A stretch of DNA of 64,000 nt. It comes from Coniella vitis. Taxonomy: Eukaryota > Ascomycota > Sordariomycetes > Diaporthales > Schizoparmaceae. Under the pieces are notes generated by a model. That model saw nothing but the letters and a program-made list of their open reading frames with translations. It was not told the DNA's origin and searched no databases. Each line of letters begins with the position of its first letter. Within the stretch, counting starts at the first letter, position 1. Positions 1 through 10,892 of the stretch are shown piece after piece. The position numbers and the translations under genes are program-made. Location of the stretch: positions 2,108,001-2,172,000 of the forward strand of contig WUJK01000006.1 of NCBI GenBank assembly GCA_011317545.1, given 5' to 3'.

Positions 1-1036
1 CGCTACACCCGAGACCGGCGACATCGAGTACCTGGCGCCCGTCAACATTGGTGGACAAACGCTGAACCTTGACTTTGACTCGGGATCCTCTGACCTTTGG
101 GTCTTTAACACCCAGCTGCCCGCTGCCTCCTCGGCCGGCCACACTCTCTACGACCCCTCCAAGTCCACAACGCTTAAGATGATCCAGGGTGCCACCTTCA
201 ACATTGGCTACGGCGACGGCTCCGGAGCTGCTGGCAATGTCGGAACTGACACGGTCAACATTGGTGGCGCGACGGTGACGCAGCAGGCTATCGAAATGGC
301 CACCGCCGTTTCTCAGTCCTTCACTGCCGATACCAACAACAACGGCCTCGTAGGACTGGCCTACAGCAAGCTTAACACCGTCAAGCCCCAGCAGCAAAAG
401 ACCTTCTTTGACAATGTCATGCCTTCGCTCGCTATGCCCGTCTTCACTGCCGACCTGCGCAAGGCCTCTGTGGGTGCGTACACCTTTGGTGACATTGACG
501 CGACCAAGTTCAACGGTACCATGGCATGGATCCCCGTCAACACAACCCAGGGCTTCTGGCAATTCAGCAGCACCAAGTTTGCTGTTGGCACCGGCGCAGC
601 GCAGGCTAGCAACCCCGTTGGCCAGGCCATTGCTGACACTGGCACAACCCTCATCATTGCCGACCCTTCCGTCGTCAACGGCTACTACTCCCAAGTCCCT
701 TCTGCTAAGAACAACGCTCAGGCTGGTGGCGTTACTGTTGACTGCAACGCCACCCTGCCTGACTTGATGCTCGACGTTGGTGGTAACTACATGGCCCGTG
801 TTAGGGGAGATGACATCAACTACGCTCCGGTCTCGGGTAACAGTAAGTTGATTACTTGTCCGACTATTTGGAAATAGAACATATGCTAACAATGTTGTTC
901 GCAAACAGCTTGCTTTGGTGGTGTCCAGGCTGGTACTTCGGACCTGGCCATCTACGGTGACATCTTCTTCAAGTCGCAGTTCGTTGCCTTCAACGGTGGC
1001 AACAACTCCCTTGGCATGGCTGAGCACCAGTCTTGA
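1..1036 (+). CDS. Secreted pepsin-like aspartic protease (endothiapepsin/penicillopepsin type), 5' end outside window
   Basis: An acid endopeptidase of family A1, normally secreted as a proenzyme. Exon 1 runs to 842, the intron is 843-908 (GTAAGT...CAG), and the last exon is 909-1036 ending in TGA; the phases join cleanly. Both catalytic aspartates are visible: DSGSSDLW near position 77 and ADTGTTL near 632. The flap motif YGDGS lies in between. The two cysteines of the C-terminal disulfide are present (VDCNATLP before the intron, TCFGG just after it). The text follows the mature endothiapepsin pattern ([23 protein letters not shown]). Signal peptide and propeptide lie upstream of the window, so the start cannot be set. 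The first catalytic motif has Ser for the usual Thr (DSG for DTG), which this family tolerates. The gene ends 846 bp before a RIP-mutated retroelement block but shows no RIP itself. Confidence 0.93.
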
Positions 1037-1881
1037 TGATGCCTTTGCTCTTCTCTCGTGGACGTCGACGAACCAATCTGCAACATACAACGCAGTATAA
1101 GCAAACTCGCCGACATATCTCCTTCATGCACTGGGTATCGCATCCCTCTGTGAATCCATATCCAGCTGTAAAAGGAGAGAGATCTATACTTCTTCAAAAA
1201 GTGATTTTGCTTTTCACTTACTCTCATGATGCATGATGCATGGATACCTCGCATCAGCGACGCTATACCCGTTAATAGAGTTACCACAAAAATAAAATCT
1301 CATACTAGCATTTCATCCCAGGTTTTTACTCTTGTTAGACGTGCTGATGCCTTGCTATGGTTTCAAGATTCTCTTGTCGGTTTGATATTGTTAAGTGGCT
1401 TGTTGCAAAGTTACAGAGATGAAACCTCTACGAGACTTGGGGTTGTGTGGTCTTGACTCTTGAGGAGTGTTTCATCTTGGAGTTGACGAGCCGCGGGCCT
1501 GACTCTTGGCTCTGATTACATAAGCGACACTCACATACTATACACATTATTACCATATGCAGTCATGCTTGTATATTTGCATGGCCTTGTGTATGACTTC
1601 CATGGAAATGGTGTCAGTCTATTCAGTAGGTAGAATTCTTCTTATTTGAAGGTTACTATGATGGGTGTGTTTCCTTTCTTTTTCTGAAAACAAAAAAGAA
1701 GGAGAAAAACACGTGTCTGAGCGACTAGAATGTTTTACAAGTACGAAAAGAAACATTTCGAGTTGAAAAGACGTAGAATCTGACTTTTCTTTTTCTTAGT
1801 TAACGACATATATGCGGAGACTATAAGTTGAGAAGCTGAGTGATGACATATGGAAACTCACGTAAAGATTGAAAAAGCACA
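1037..1881. other. Protease 3' flank; no gene seen
   Basis: This is the downstream region of the protease gene and the unique flank of retroelement A. It becomes AT-richer towards 1880 but keeps normal CA and TG dinucleotides, so it was not RIP-mutated. Short open frames here have no recognisable content. Confidence 0.6.
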
Positions 1882-2360
1882 TGTTATGACCCATGAACAT
1901 GCAGGTCACAGGAACAGGCCAGCGCAACCATATGCCAGCAAATCGGAACCTCAACGGACCGATGGGGATCTCTTATATAAGAACACAGAGCGGTATAATC
2001 AGGGTTAGGGTTGGATCACCTTAATAACTAAGATAGTTGGAGCGATAATAATCTAAATAATCCAAATAAGCTAACGCTCCTATCGCTCCCGGTAATCTAA
2101 GGATCTATACTTACTATAGATAGGAAATAATAGAAGGATATAAGGATAGGAGTTTACGGCTTACTATTAGATAGTTTCCTTATAGTCTTTAGTTATAAAT
2201 CTAAGTATTATTTTATATAATAGGGTAATCCCTCTTAATTACTTATAATACTTAATATTACTCGATAACGTACGAAGACTTAAAGGTAATACTTCCCTAC
2301 CTACTAATATATAATTTATAGGTACTTCCAGAATCCGGGATTTAGGCAAGGATTATTATA
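1882..2360 (+). repeat. 5' LTR of element A
   Basis: A 479-bp LTR starting TGTTATGACCC. It contains a U3 TATA-like box (TTATATAA, about 1973-1980) and a GGGTTAGGGTT motif at about 2001-2011. The outer ~180 bp keeps CA/TG dinucleotides; the inner part is fully RIP-converted and ends GATTATTATA where the unmutated copy has GATCATTACA. Confidence 0.92.
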
Positions 2361-3372
2361 TTTTCATAACTCTTATTTAGGACGGTCTATATATACCTCT
2401 TAGGTAATATTAAGTATAGTAATAGCTCCTTAAACTCCTACCCCGTCTACCTTAGGAGAAGGATATCGCTAGATTATAACTTAGGAAGATATAATACGCT
2501 AGTTAATCGAACTTACCTAATAACTTACTATACTCTAGCAGAATCAGGAGCAGCAGAATCGTACTATCCGTAGGCAGGCCTAGCAGCTCGAATAATACTA
2601 AGCTACGGCCGCTATACCCCTAGCGCCTATTATTTAAAACACCGGTAATAGCTATAAGATAGATAAACCTACTATATATAACGGCAATTAAAAGACGCTT
2701 TAAGGGTTCCTTACCTACTATAAGGCGTACTTCCTATATAATATAGTATAATTTACTACCGAACCCGATAAAGTTATCCTAGCCGGTATACGATTCGAAA
2801 AGGACGTATTTATCTAGTATAAACCCTTACTTCGTAACTATATTAAACACCTAGGTAACCTTAATTAACGTAAGACGACTATTAAGAATATATTCGATTC
2901 GTTCGTAGGGTTCGAACGTATCCTTAAGGAAATATTTAGCGATCCTAACGAAGAACGGACTATAGTATAACAACTTATAGAACTTAAATAGAATAAGTTT
3001 ACTTTAGCCTATACGGTCCGCTTTAAATAACTCTTAATACGCCTCCCTTAGGAAGATAAGAACCTTATAGAATACTACTATAGAGGACTTAAGGATAAGG
3101 TTAAGGACGAAATCTCTAAGTAGGATTAGCCCGAAGACTTTACGATATTTAGCAATAACGCTATCCGTATCGATAACCGTTTCTACGAAAGATATATAGA
3201 GAAAAGTAAGAAAGGAGGTAGCTATATTATATAGAGGAATTATACTAATATAGGACGGCGGATTTAATAGATAACTAACCGTAGCTTTTAGTAATAAGGT
3301 ATAGCAGTTAGCGGCACTATATACGTAGGACCTATAGAGCTCGATATAGCTTAGCGTAAACCTATAAGTAAG

Positions 3373-6300
3373 GAATGCTTTAACTATAGTAAGACAGGCT
3401 ACTTCGTACGAGAGTGCCGATAACCTAAGAAACCTAGAGAATTTAAGAAAGTCCCCGAAGGACGATAAGCTAATATTATAATACGCGAGACTACGGACTC
3501 TACTCCTAGCTAAAACTAGCTTTTAGAGTAAGTATCGGACGACTCCGACTATAGACTCCTTAACTAGACCTTTTATTATAAGGATAATTATATAATATAC
3601 CTCTCGGTAAAGTAAGGCTTAGGATAATTCCCTTAGAAACCTCGTAAGGAACGATAAATTATAATTACCTAGAGAATACCCTTTTTTATAGATAACGGTT
3701 TATTCGAAAGACTAGTAATAAAGTAATAAGCCTAGCTTATTAGGGAATACCCCTATTAGCGTAATATAGAAGGGTATAAACTACCTAATAAAACGGATAT
3801 CTCGTAGAGTAATATTACGGAAATTATAAAATAATAGGAAACGCTCTATATTAGTTAGGATATTAGCGCCTAAACTATTAGTAAAGAAACGAGCTTAGAA
3901 TTAGAAAGCTCTACGGATAAAGATATCGATAAAGGAGACGCGTATTACCTTATCCACGGTATTATACTTAGAGAACTATTCCGAATAATATCTTATTAAA
4001 ATAAAACCCCCCTTATATAGGAAGACGCGCGAATTAATTACCTCTACGAAAAATACTACTAGATTATATAGTTTGCCTATATTATATACAATTATAAATA
4101 ATACTTTAAATATAAGGTAACTAACGAATAGTTCCCTACGCGCAAAACAGGGTATAGTATTATCGCTTATAACGACGATAATAGCGACTATTATAAAGTA
4201 CTTAGAATAAGGGGAAACTATACTAGTATTAGCCTTATATATAATACCCCCTACGAATATACTAAGCGATAAGTAAAATAGTACTAATATATAATACCCT
4301 AGTGCGTACCTTATACGTAAAAAAAAGCGCTCGACTAGTATAAAATACGCGAATAGAAATAAAGGGAAAAACTTATAAAGCTTACGTATATAGAACCTAC
4401 GTATTATAACTTCTATAAGCGCGCCGACTACGTAGAATACTTAGCGGATAAAGCGCGTATCTACTATAACCTTAAGGATAGTTAGCCCGGAGTATAGACT
4501 CTATATACCGAAGAAGAAAATTAAGCGCGCCTATAGCGATAGGCCGTAGTACGTATATAATACGGAATATAATAAGCTAAGAACCTAGTACGGATAGTAG
4601 CTCTTAGAGTATAATAAGAATAGTAGAACCCAAAAGGCAAGGATCGCCTATAAGGGATAATAAGCGATTAGGACTTACGGCAAAATCCCTCTATGCGATA
4701 GATAGCTTAACGTACGAATATTTAAAAATCGCGGTACGAATTAATAATAAACGCTATATAGTACTCCTAGATAGCGGAGTATAAGGAAACTTTATATCCC
4801 TAAGCGTTATTAATAGAGAACGGATACCTTAGAAGAAGAAGATAGAACCCTATAAACTTAGCACCGTAGAAGGTATAGAAGTTACTTATAGCTAAGGTAT
4901 TATCGATATAGAATCTAATTAATTACTAGTTACGATCTACGGACGTACGATACTAATAAACTTCGATATTACGGATACTATATAATACGAGCTAATCTTA
5001 GGTATACTATAGTTAAGAAAGGAAAATCCTCGAATCGATTAGATTAATAGCTATATTTTATAGGATAAAGCGGATACCTAAGAAGCGGTTATAATTAAAG
5101 GTATAGGATCGGATTTAGTTACTAAGCGATACCTAGACGATAGGGGCTTAAACGAATTTATATATACCTCTAAATCGAGAAAAGCTAAAATAATAGCTAC
5201 CCTAGGATATAATAAACCTTAATAGCTTATAGAAAAGGATCTAGCGATAGTTAGTACCTAATAGAAGAAGGGATATAGCAGATTAGGATACGATATAATA
5301 GGATTTTATAGATAGTAGGATATATTATCGCAGTAAGTTTAAGAAGGAACTAAGTATATATAACGATATCTCCTTATAATAGTAACTATATAAGACGAAG
5401 ATACGTTTAAAAACCTCTCCGGTATACTAGAAGAGTATCGGAAGTTTATAAAACTATTTTAAGGAAAATTCGATAACGGCCTATTAGAGTATAGCCTATA
5501 TAACTACGAGATCCTATTTAAAGAAGGAGAATAACTAAAGTTCTTTCCTATTTATAGATTAGATAAGGATAAACTTAAAGTACTTAGAAAATATATCGAC
5601 GAAAACCTTAAGAAAGGCTATATTAGACCCTTATATTTACCAGTAGGATACCTAATCCTATTTATACTAAAGAAAAACGGTAAACTACGACTATACGTTA
5701 ACTATCGGCAATTTAACGATATTATAATTAAGAATCGGTACCCCTTACCCCTTTTTAAAGAGCTTAGGGATAGACTTAGAGGAGCCTAATAGTTTACAGC
5801 CCTCGACCTTAAAGAAGGATATATATATATTCGTATTAAACCCGGAGAAGAATGGAAAATAGCGTTTAGGATACGCTACGGATATTTCGAATATCTTATT
5901 ATACTATTCGGATTTACTAACGCCCCCGTATTATTCTAGGAAATAATAAACTTTATCTTACGCGAATACCTCGACTATTTTATAATCGTTTACCTAGACG
6001 ATATCCTTATTTACTTAAAGATATTCGAAGAATACTAGGAGTATATTACGATAATCCTATAAATCCTCTAAGATAATAAGATTTTAGTAAAACCTACTAA
6101 ATATAACTGGAATACTTAAGAAGTTAACTACCTCGGATATACTATTATACTAGGATATATACGAATATAGAAAGATAAAGTATAGATAGTTAGGGATTAG
6201 CCTATACCTTAAAACGTTAAGGATATTAGAGCCTTCTTAGGCTATACTAACTTCTACCGATAATTTATTAAGAACTATAGTAATATTATAATATTACTTA

Positions 6301-8190
6301 TAAAACTTACGAAAAAGAATACTACCTTTAACTAGAATAAATAGGTATAGAAAGCCTTTAGTATAATTAAGGATATAGTTACGTTAGAACTAATCCTAAT
6401 CGAAGCAGATTAAGATAAAGTTTTCGAGATCGAGATAAACGTATTAGATTATATACTCGGTGGATAACTCGGATAGCGAGACGATAAGGGATAACTACGG
6501 ATAGTTAGCAATTTTAGTAAGAAATTAAACGGATTAGAACTTAACTACGGAACGCCCGATTAGGAACTTATAGTAATAGTAGAAGCCTTTAGGGAATAGC
6601 GATACTACCTTATCGGCGTAAAATAATAAATTCTTATATATACGGATTATAAGAATCTTTAGGTATTTACCTTAACGAAGCAGCTTAATAAACGATAAGT
6701 TAGATAGTACGAATTTCTATCCGAATTCGACTTTAAGATTATCTATCGTAAAGGCAAAGAAAACGAACGAGCAAACGCTCTTAGTAGACGATTAGACTAT
6801 AAGGATAGTAATAGTAAAGACTAGGATATTATAGTAATCTTTAGGGAAGATTCGGAAGGTAACCTTACTATATTATCTATTACTAAAGAACTTAATATAA
6901 CCCTATATATCGAAGGAGAAATACCTAACCTCGATAGTATAATAATATTAGAGCAAAACGACTATATTAGAAGTATCTATAGCGTATTAGCATATAGATA
7001 CTAAGGAATTAGAGCAACCTATAAAAGGATCTAACGTTATTAGAACCTACTAAACCTTAAGAAACGAGTTACGGATATCGTTAATAACTACGATATATAT
7101 AAACGGAATAAGATAGAACGGTATAAGCCTTACGGACTACTATAACCTCTACTAGTACCTATAATTATTTAGTTATCTATTAGTCTAGACTTTATTATTA
7201 AGCTACCCCTTTTATAAGAACCCTTAACTTAGGTATAGTACGATAATATCTTAGTAGTGGTTTATAGACTAAGTAAGTACGTATACTTCCTACTATATAA
7301 AGAAAGTAGTACTATAGAAGAACTCGTATATATATTCCTCCGTATTATTATCGCTAACTACAGAATACCTTAGGAAATTATATTAGATAGAGATAGAAAA
7401 TTTATATCGAAATTCTAGATCTTACTTACTAAATACCTCGGAATAATATAATATATATCTATAGTATTTTATCCTTAGATAGACGGATAAATAGAACGTA
7501 CTAATTAGATTATAGAATAGTATCTACGATACTATATTAACTACGAATAAGACAATTAGGTCGAACTTTTGCTAACCGCGCAGTTCGCTTATAATAGTAT
7601 AGATATAACGAGTATAGGAAAATCACTATTCTTCCTACTCTACGGATATAACCCTACGGTATACTATAAAATACTACTAGGTGGAAACGTAGAAACAGCA
7701 GACTAATACGCTAGGAGAATTAAGTAATTATACGAAGATACTCGACGTATACTTTAGGATGTTAAAGAATAAATAACGAAATACGCTAATTAGAAAAGGA
7801 TTAAGGGACTAATCCTATAAAAGGGAGATAAAGTCTACCTTAACCGCAAAAATATTAAAACTATTAGACCTAACGATAAACTCGATTATAAGAAACTTAG
7901 ACCCTATAAAATTGCACGATAAACTTCCCTAATTAACTACGAACTCGAAATCCCATATACACGTCTACACCTAGTCTTCTATATTTTACTTCTAGAACTA
8001 GCATTAATAGACGCAGAACTCTTATACGATATAGATATTATCGAACTAGAATAAGTATAGTACGAAGTTAAATAAATCCTTGATTTACGTAAACGCGGAC
8101 GCGGAAAATAATACCTTATTAAATAGAAAGGATACGATAACTCAGAAAATACTTAGGAACCCCTAAAGAATATTTATAAAAATCTAATTA
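3373..8190 (+). pseudogene. RIP-destroyed gag-pol of element A
   Basis: Remnant polyprotein readable only through many stops. Landmarks on the + strand: a CCHC zinc knuckle at 3373-3420 (first and last Cys intact; the second Cys and the His both read as Tyr after G-to-A or C-to-T change); a retropepsin motif LLDSG near 4760; reverse transcriptase around 5750-6010 with [10 protein letters not shown], a TNAP segment and YLDD near 5990; RNase H with YTDYKNL near 6640; an integrase core around 7170-7620; and a C-terminal chromodomain with LIKWKGYDNSENT near 8120-8160. Gag N-terminal sequence upstream of 3350 does not match element B. The stops sit where CAA, CAG, CGA or TGG would be expected, consistent with RIP and not with ordinary drift. 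Confidence 0.88.
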
Positions 8191-8933
8191 AAGAATACGA
8201 AAATTAGAGTTATAAACTACTAATAGCAGAAGACCCTAAGCCGAAGAAATCAGACGCGGATAAATCCGCAGACTCTAGGAAAGCACTAAAGTCTATTACC
8301 CTAAAACCACTAATCTCCTATAATTCGGCAATAGCTTTAGATTCTATAGAGATAGCCGTATTTATACTAAACTCGGCTTCCTGCTCCTCCTAAGCATTAA
8401 GCAACTCTAATCCCGTATTTACTAACTTCGTACTCCTCTTTACTAAAGACTTACGCTAAATATAAAGACGCTCTAAGCGAGAAAACGCCTCCCCCGCCTT
8501 ACGATAAGCCTTACGAAGCTCCTTATATATATCAGCCTCCTATATATAAAGCTTCTTCTCCTCCGATAAAATACGAGAAACTATATAGAGTTAGCATACT
8601 AATAAGGAAAATCATTATAGCTAGAACTTACGGGCATTTATAGGAATACTATTCCTATTATATTGTTTTCCTCGTTTTATATATATAGAATAACGCGAAA
8701 TACTATCTATTATACGGTATAACCACCCTTTAGAAGTATAGAGAGAACAGGGTATTATCTTAAAACCAAAAGTTTCGATAGAAAGATAAAGATAGTTACA
8801 TTACTCGGTTTTCTTTAAACGCGATTTCTAGATACCCGTAGATATAACGAATTAGGAAGGTATAATCCGGAGTAAGAATATTAGGCAGGATTACTTACGG
8901 AAATATTATAGGTCTTTAGGGATAAAGACTAAT

Positions 8934-8946
8934 AGAAGGGAGATAA
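8934..8946 (+). other. Polypurine tract of element A
   Basis: The purine run AGAAGGGAGA(T)AA lies directly against the 3' LTR start at 8947, the place where plus-strand DNA synthesis is primed in LTR retroelements. The same tract precedes the 3' LTR of element B at about 25104-25117. Confidence 0.7.
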
Positions 8947-9425
8947 TATTATAACCTATAAATATATAGGTTATAGGAATAGGCTAGCGTAACTATATAC
9001 TAGTAAATCGGAACCTTAACGGACCGATAGGGATCTCTTATATAAGAATATAGAGCGGTATAATTAGGGTTAGGGTTAGATTACCTTAATAACTAAGATA
9101 GTTGGAGCGATAATAATCTAAATAATCTAAATAAGCTAACGCTCCTATCGCTCCCGGTAATCTAAGGATCTATACTTACTATAGATAGGAAATAATAGAA
9201 GGATATAAGGATAGGAGTTTACGGCTTGCTATTAGATAGTTTCCTTATAGTCTTTAGTTATAAATCTAAGTATTATTTTATATAATAGGGTAATCCCTCT
9301 TGATTACTTGTGATACTTAATATTGCTCGATAACGTACGAAGACTTAAAGGTAATACTTCCCTACCTGCTAACATACAATTCATAGGTACTTCCAGAATC
9401 CGGGATTCAGGCAAGGATCATTACA
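8947..9425 (+). repeat. 3' LTR of element A
   Basis: A 479-bp LTR, the same length as its partner. Here the first ~350 bp are RIP-converted and the last ~125 bp (from about 9300) keep CA/TG, a mirror image of the 5' LTR. It ends GATCATTACA at 9425 and carries the internal GGGTTAGGGTT motif near 9066. Confidence 0.92.
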
Positions 9426-10153
9426 GCATAGTTATGTATTTTTATTGTATGCCTCAGCTCCTTGATATATCCGGGTAACTCGCGTCTCATCTGTCCGAGA
9501 TATACAGAGCGGCCTTCAAAGTGTTCCTATTGCGGCTACAACAGAAACTTGAAAGGAGCTATAAATAAGGCTTGCTGACTCCAGGATACCATTTTATCGC
9601 CTGGACTTTTGTACACCTCCAACCTTACATTCTCTTCCTAATCTGGATCATCATGTTATGATAGCGGCAATTATGCTTGATTTCTTTTTTAGCGAAGAGG
9701 TTAGTGCGACTGTTATATACTGATGATTTTGCTGCTCATCTATATACATGGAATTATCAGTTAGAGTTGCTGTCATAATATATATAAGCAAAAACGGATT
9801 GATATTGTCCGATTGGTAGAGTACATGTATATGTGAATCGTGGATATAGTACCCAGTTCTTTATTGGATGGCAAATGAACACGGCAAGACGACTCGGATC
9901 AAAGCATATCACAGCAGAACTGGTCTCAAGTAGTCATTAGCCCATGAACACTTTGAAAATGACAACGGTTCGGCCTCTAAACTGCATTTCTATCATTGTG
10001 AAAAAGAAAAAGAGTCTGTATCCCTGCTGCGCCACGTTTTCTTGATATTATGCAGCCCTTCGGCTCTTTCTGACATGTAATAGGACGTTAAAGAGAGCGA
10101 AAGTAGGGGATTCTGTATAGTATGGATAGCACACTTGTATTCGTACTATGTTT
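9426..10153. other. Unmutated island between two retroelements; no gene seen
   Basis: About 730 bp of unique-looking, AT-rich DNA sandwiched between element A and element B. It keeps CA and TG dinucleotides throughout, unlike both neighbours, so RIP stopped at the element ends. No frame or known motif is visible. It is probably part of the original spacer that continues at 25571. Confidence 0.65.
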
Positions 10154-10158
10154 ACTAT

Positions 10159-10536
10159 TGTTATAACCCATGAACATGCAGGTCACAGGAACAGGCCAGC
10201 GCAACCATATGCCAGCAAATCGGAACCTTAACGGACCGATAGGGATCTCTTATATAAGAACACAGATTAATATAATCAGGGTTAGGGTTAATCACTAAGA
10301 TTACGGTGATTAAGGTAATCGGATTAAGATAATTACGGTGATTAAGGTAATCGGGTTACGATAGTTACGGTGATTACGGTAACCGGATTACGGACTCGGA
10401 AGTAATCTAATAGAATAACGGAAGGATATAAGGACGATGGATTTCCTAGCTATTAGATAGTTTTCCTTATAATCTTTAGTTATAAATCTAAGTATTATTT
10501 TATATAATAGGGTAATCCCTCTTAATTACTTATAAT
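10159..10536 (+). repeat. 5' LTR of element B, first part (broken by element D)
   Basis: The first 378 bp of the LTR. The outer ~130 bp is unmutated and nearly identical to the start of element A's 5' LTR. It then contains GGGTTAGGGTT near 10280 and about 2.5 copies of a ~32-bp unit (ATTACGGTGATTAAGGTAAT...) at about 10300-10395. It stops at the ATAAT target site of element D. Confidence 0.88.
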
Positions 10537-10875
10537 TGTGAACGGGCATCGAGAGAGCGTTCGTAGTTATAATCCCAATTTCTATTATTAACTAACTTAA
10601 GGAGAGAAGTAAGAGTAGTATCTATATAGCGGTGCAAGAGCTGCTCTTAAGTAGCTCTTACGCTTAAGATCTACCTTTAGATAGAGTTTTCTATAGGTCT
10701 ATCGTCGATATAGGTGCTATTACCGATAGTCTTCTAAGCAGCTTATAAGCGGCTCGGAAGGCGCTCTTATTTAGCGCTTATATAATACTAGTCTCTAGAC
10801 GGGAAGGGAATATACTAACTAAAGCTTCGTACTCTAATATACCGAAGCCGTATATTTACCTATAAGCCTATAATA
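10537..10875 (-). repeat. LTR of element D (3' LTR in its own orientation)
   Basis: 339 bp, starting TGTGAACGGGCATCG on the + strand and ending GCCTATAATA. It retains several CA/TG dinucleotides (for example in GGTGCAAGAGCTGCTC), so it is less RIP-converted than its partner. Confidence 0.9.
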
Positions 10876-10892
10876 TTACCCCCCCGCTTAGG
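10876..10892 (-). other. Polypurine tract of element D (minus strand)
   Basis: On the minus strand the sequence CCTAAGCGGGGGGGTAA ends exactly at the LTR boundary. A purine tract here fixes the element's orientation as minus, agreeing with the reverse transcriptase reading direction. Confidence 0.75.

Larger units (their letters stand above)
1882..9425 (+). mobile_element. Ty3/Gypsy (chromovirus-type) LTR retrotransposon A, complete but RIP-inactivated
   Basis: A full-length LTR element of 7,544 bp. It has two 479-bp LTRs (1882-2360 and 8947-9425) that begin TGT(T/A)ATGA-like and end ...TCATTACA. The element is flanked by GCACA (1877-1881) and GCATA (9426-9430), a 5-bp target duplication differing by one C-to-T change. 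Domain order on the + strand is gag zinc knuckle, protease, reverse transcriptase, RNase H, integrase, chromodomain; this order defines Ty3/Gypsy, and the chromodomain places it with chromoviruses. Almost every CAA/CAG/TGG-type codon has become a stop, which fits RIP acting on CpA in both strands. No open frame survives, so it cannot move on its own. Confidence 0.93.

Noticed and set aside
1998..2013. TTAGGG repeats as a chromosome end or internal telomere
   Set aside because: Only two units, always at the same offset within an LTR, with genes on both sides. They are part of the LTR family.
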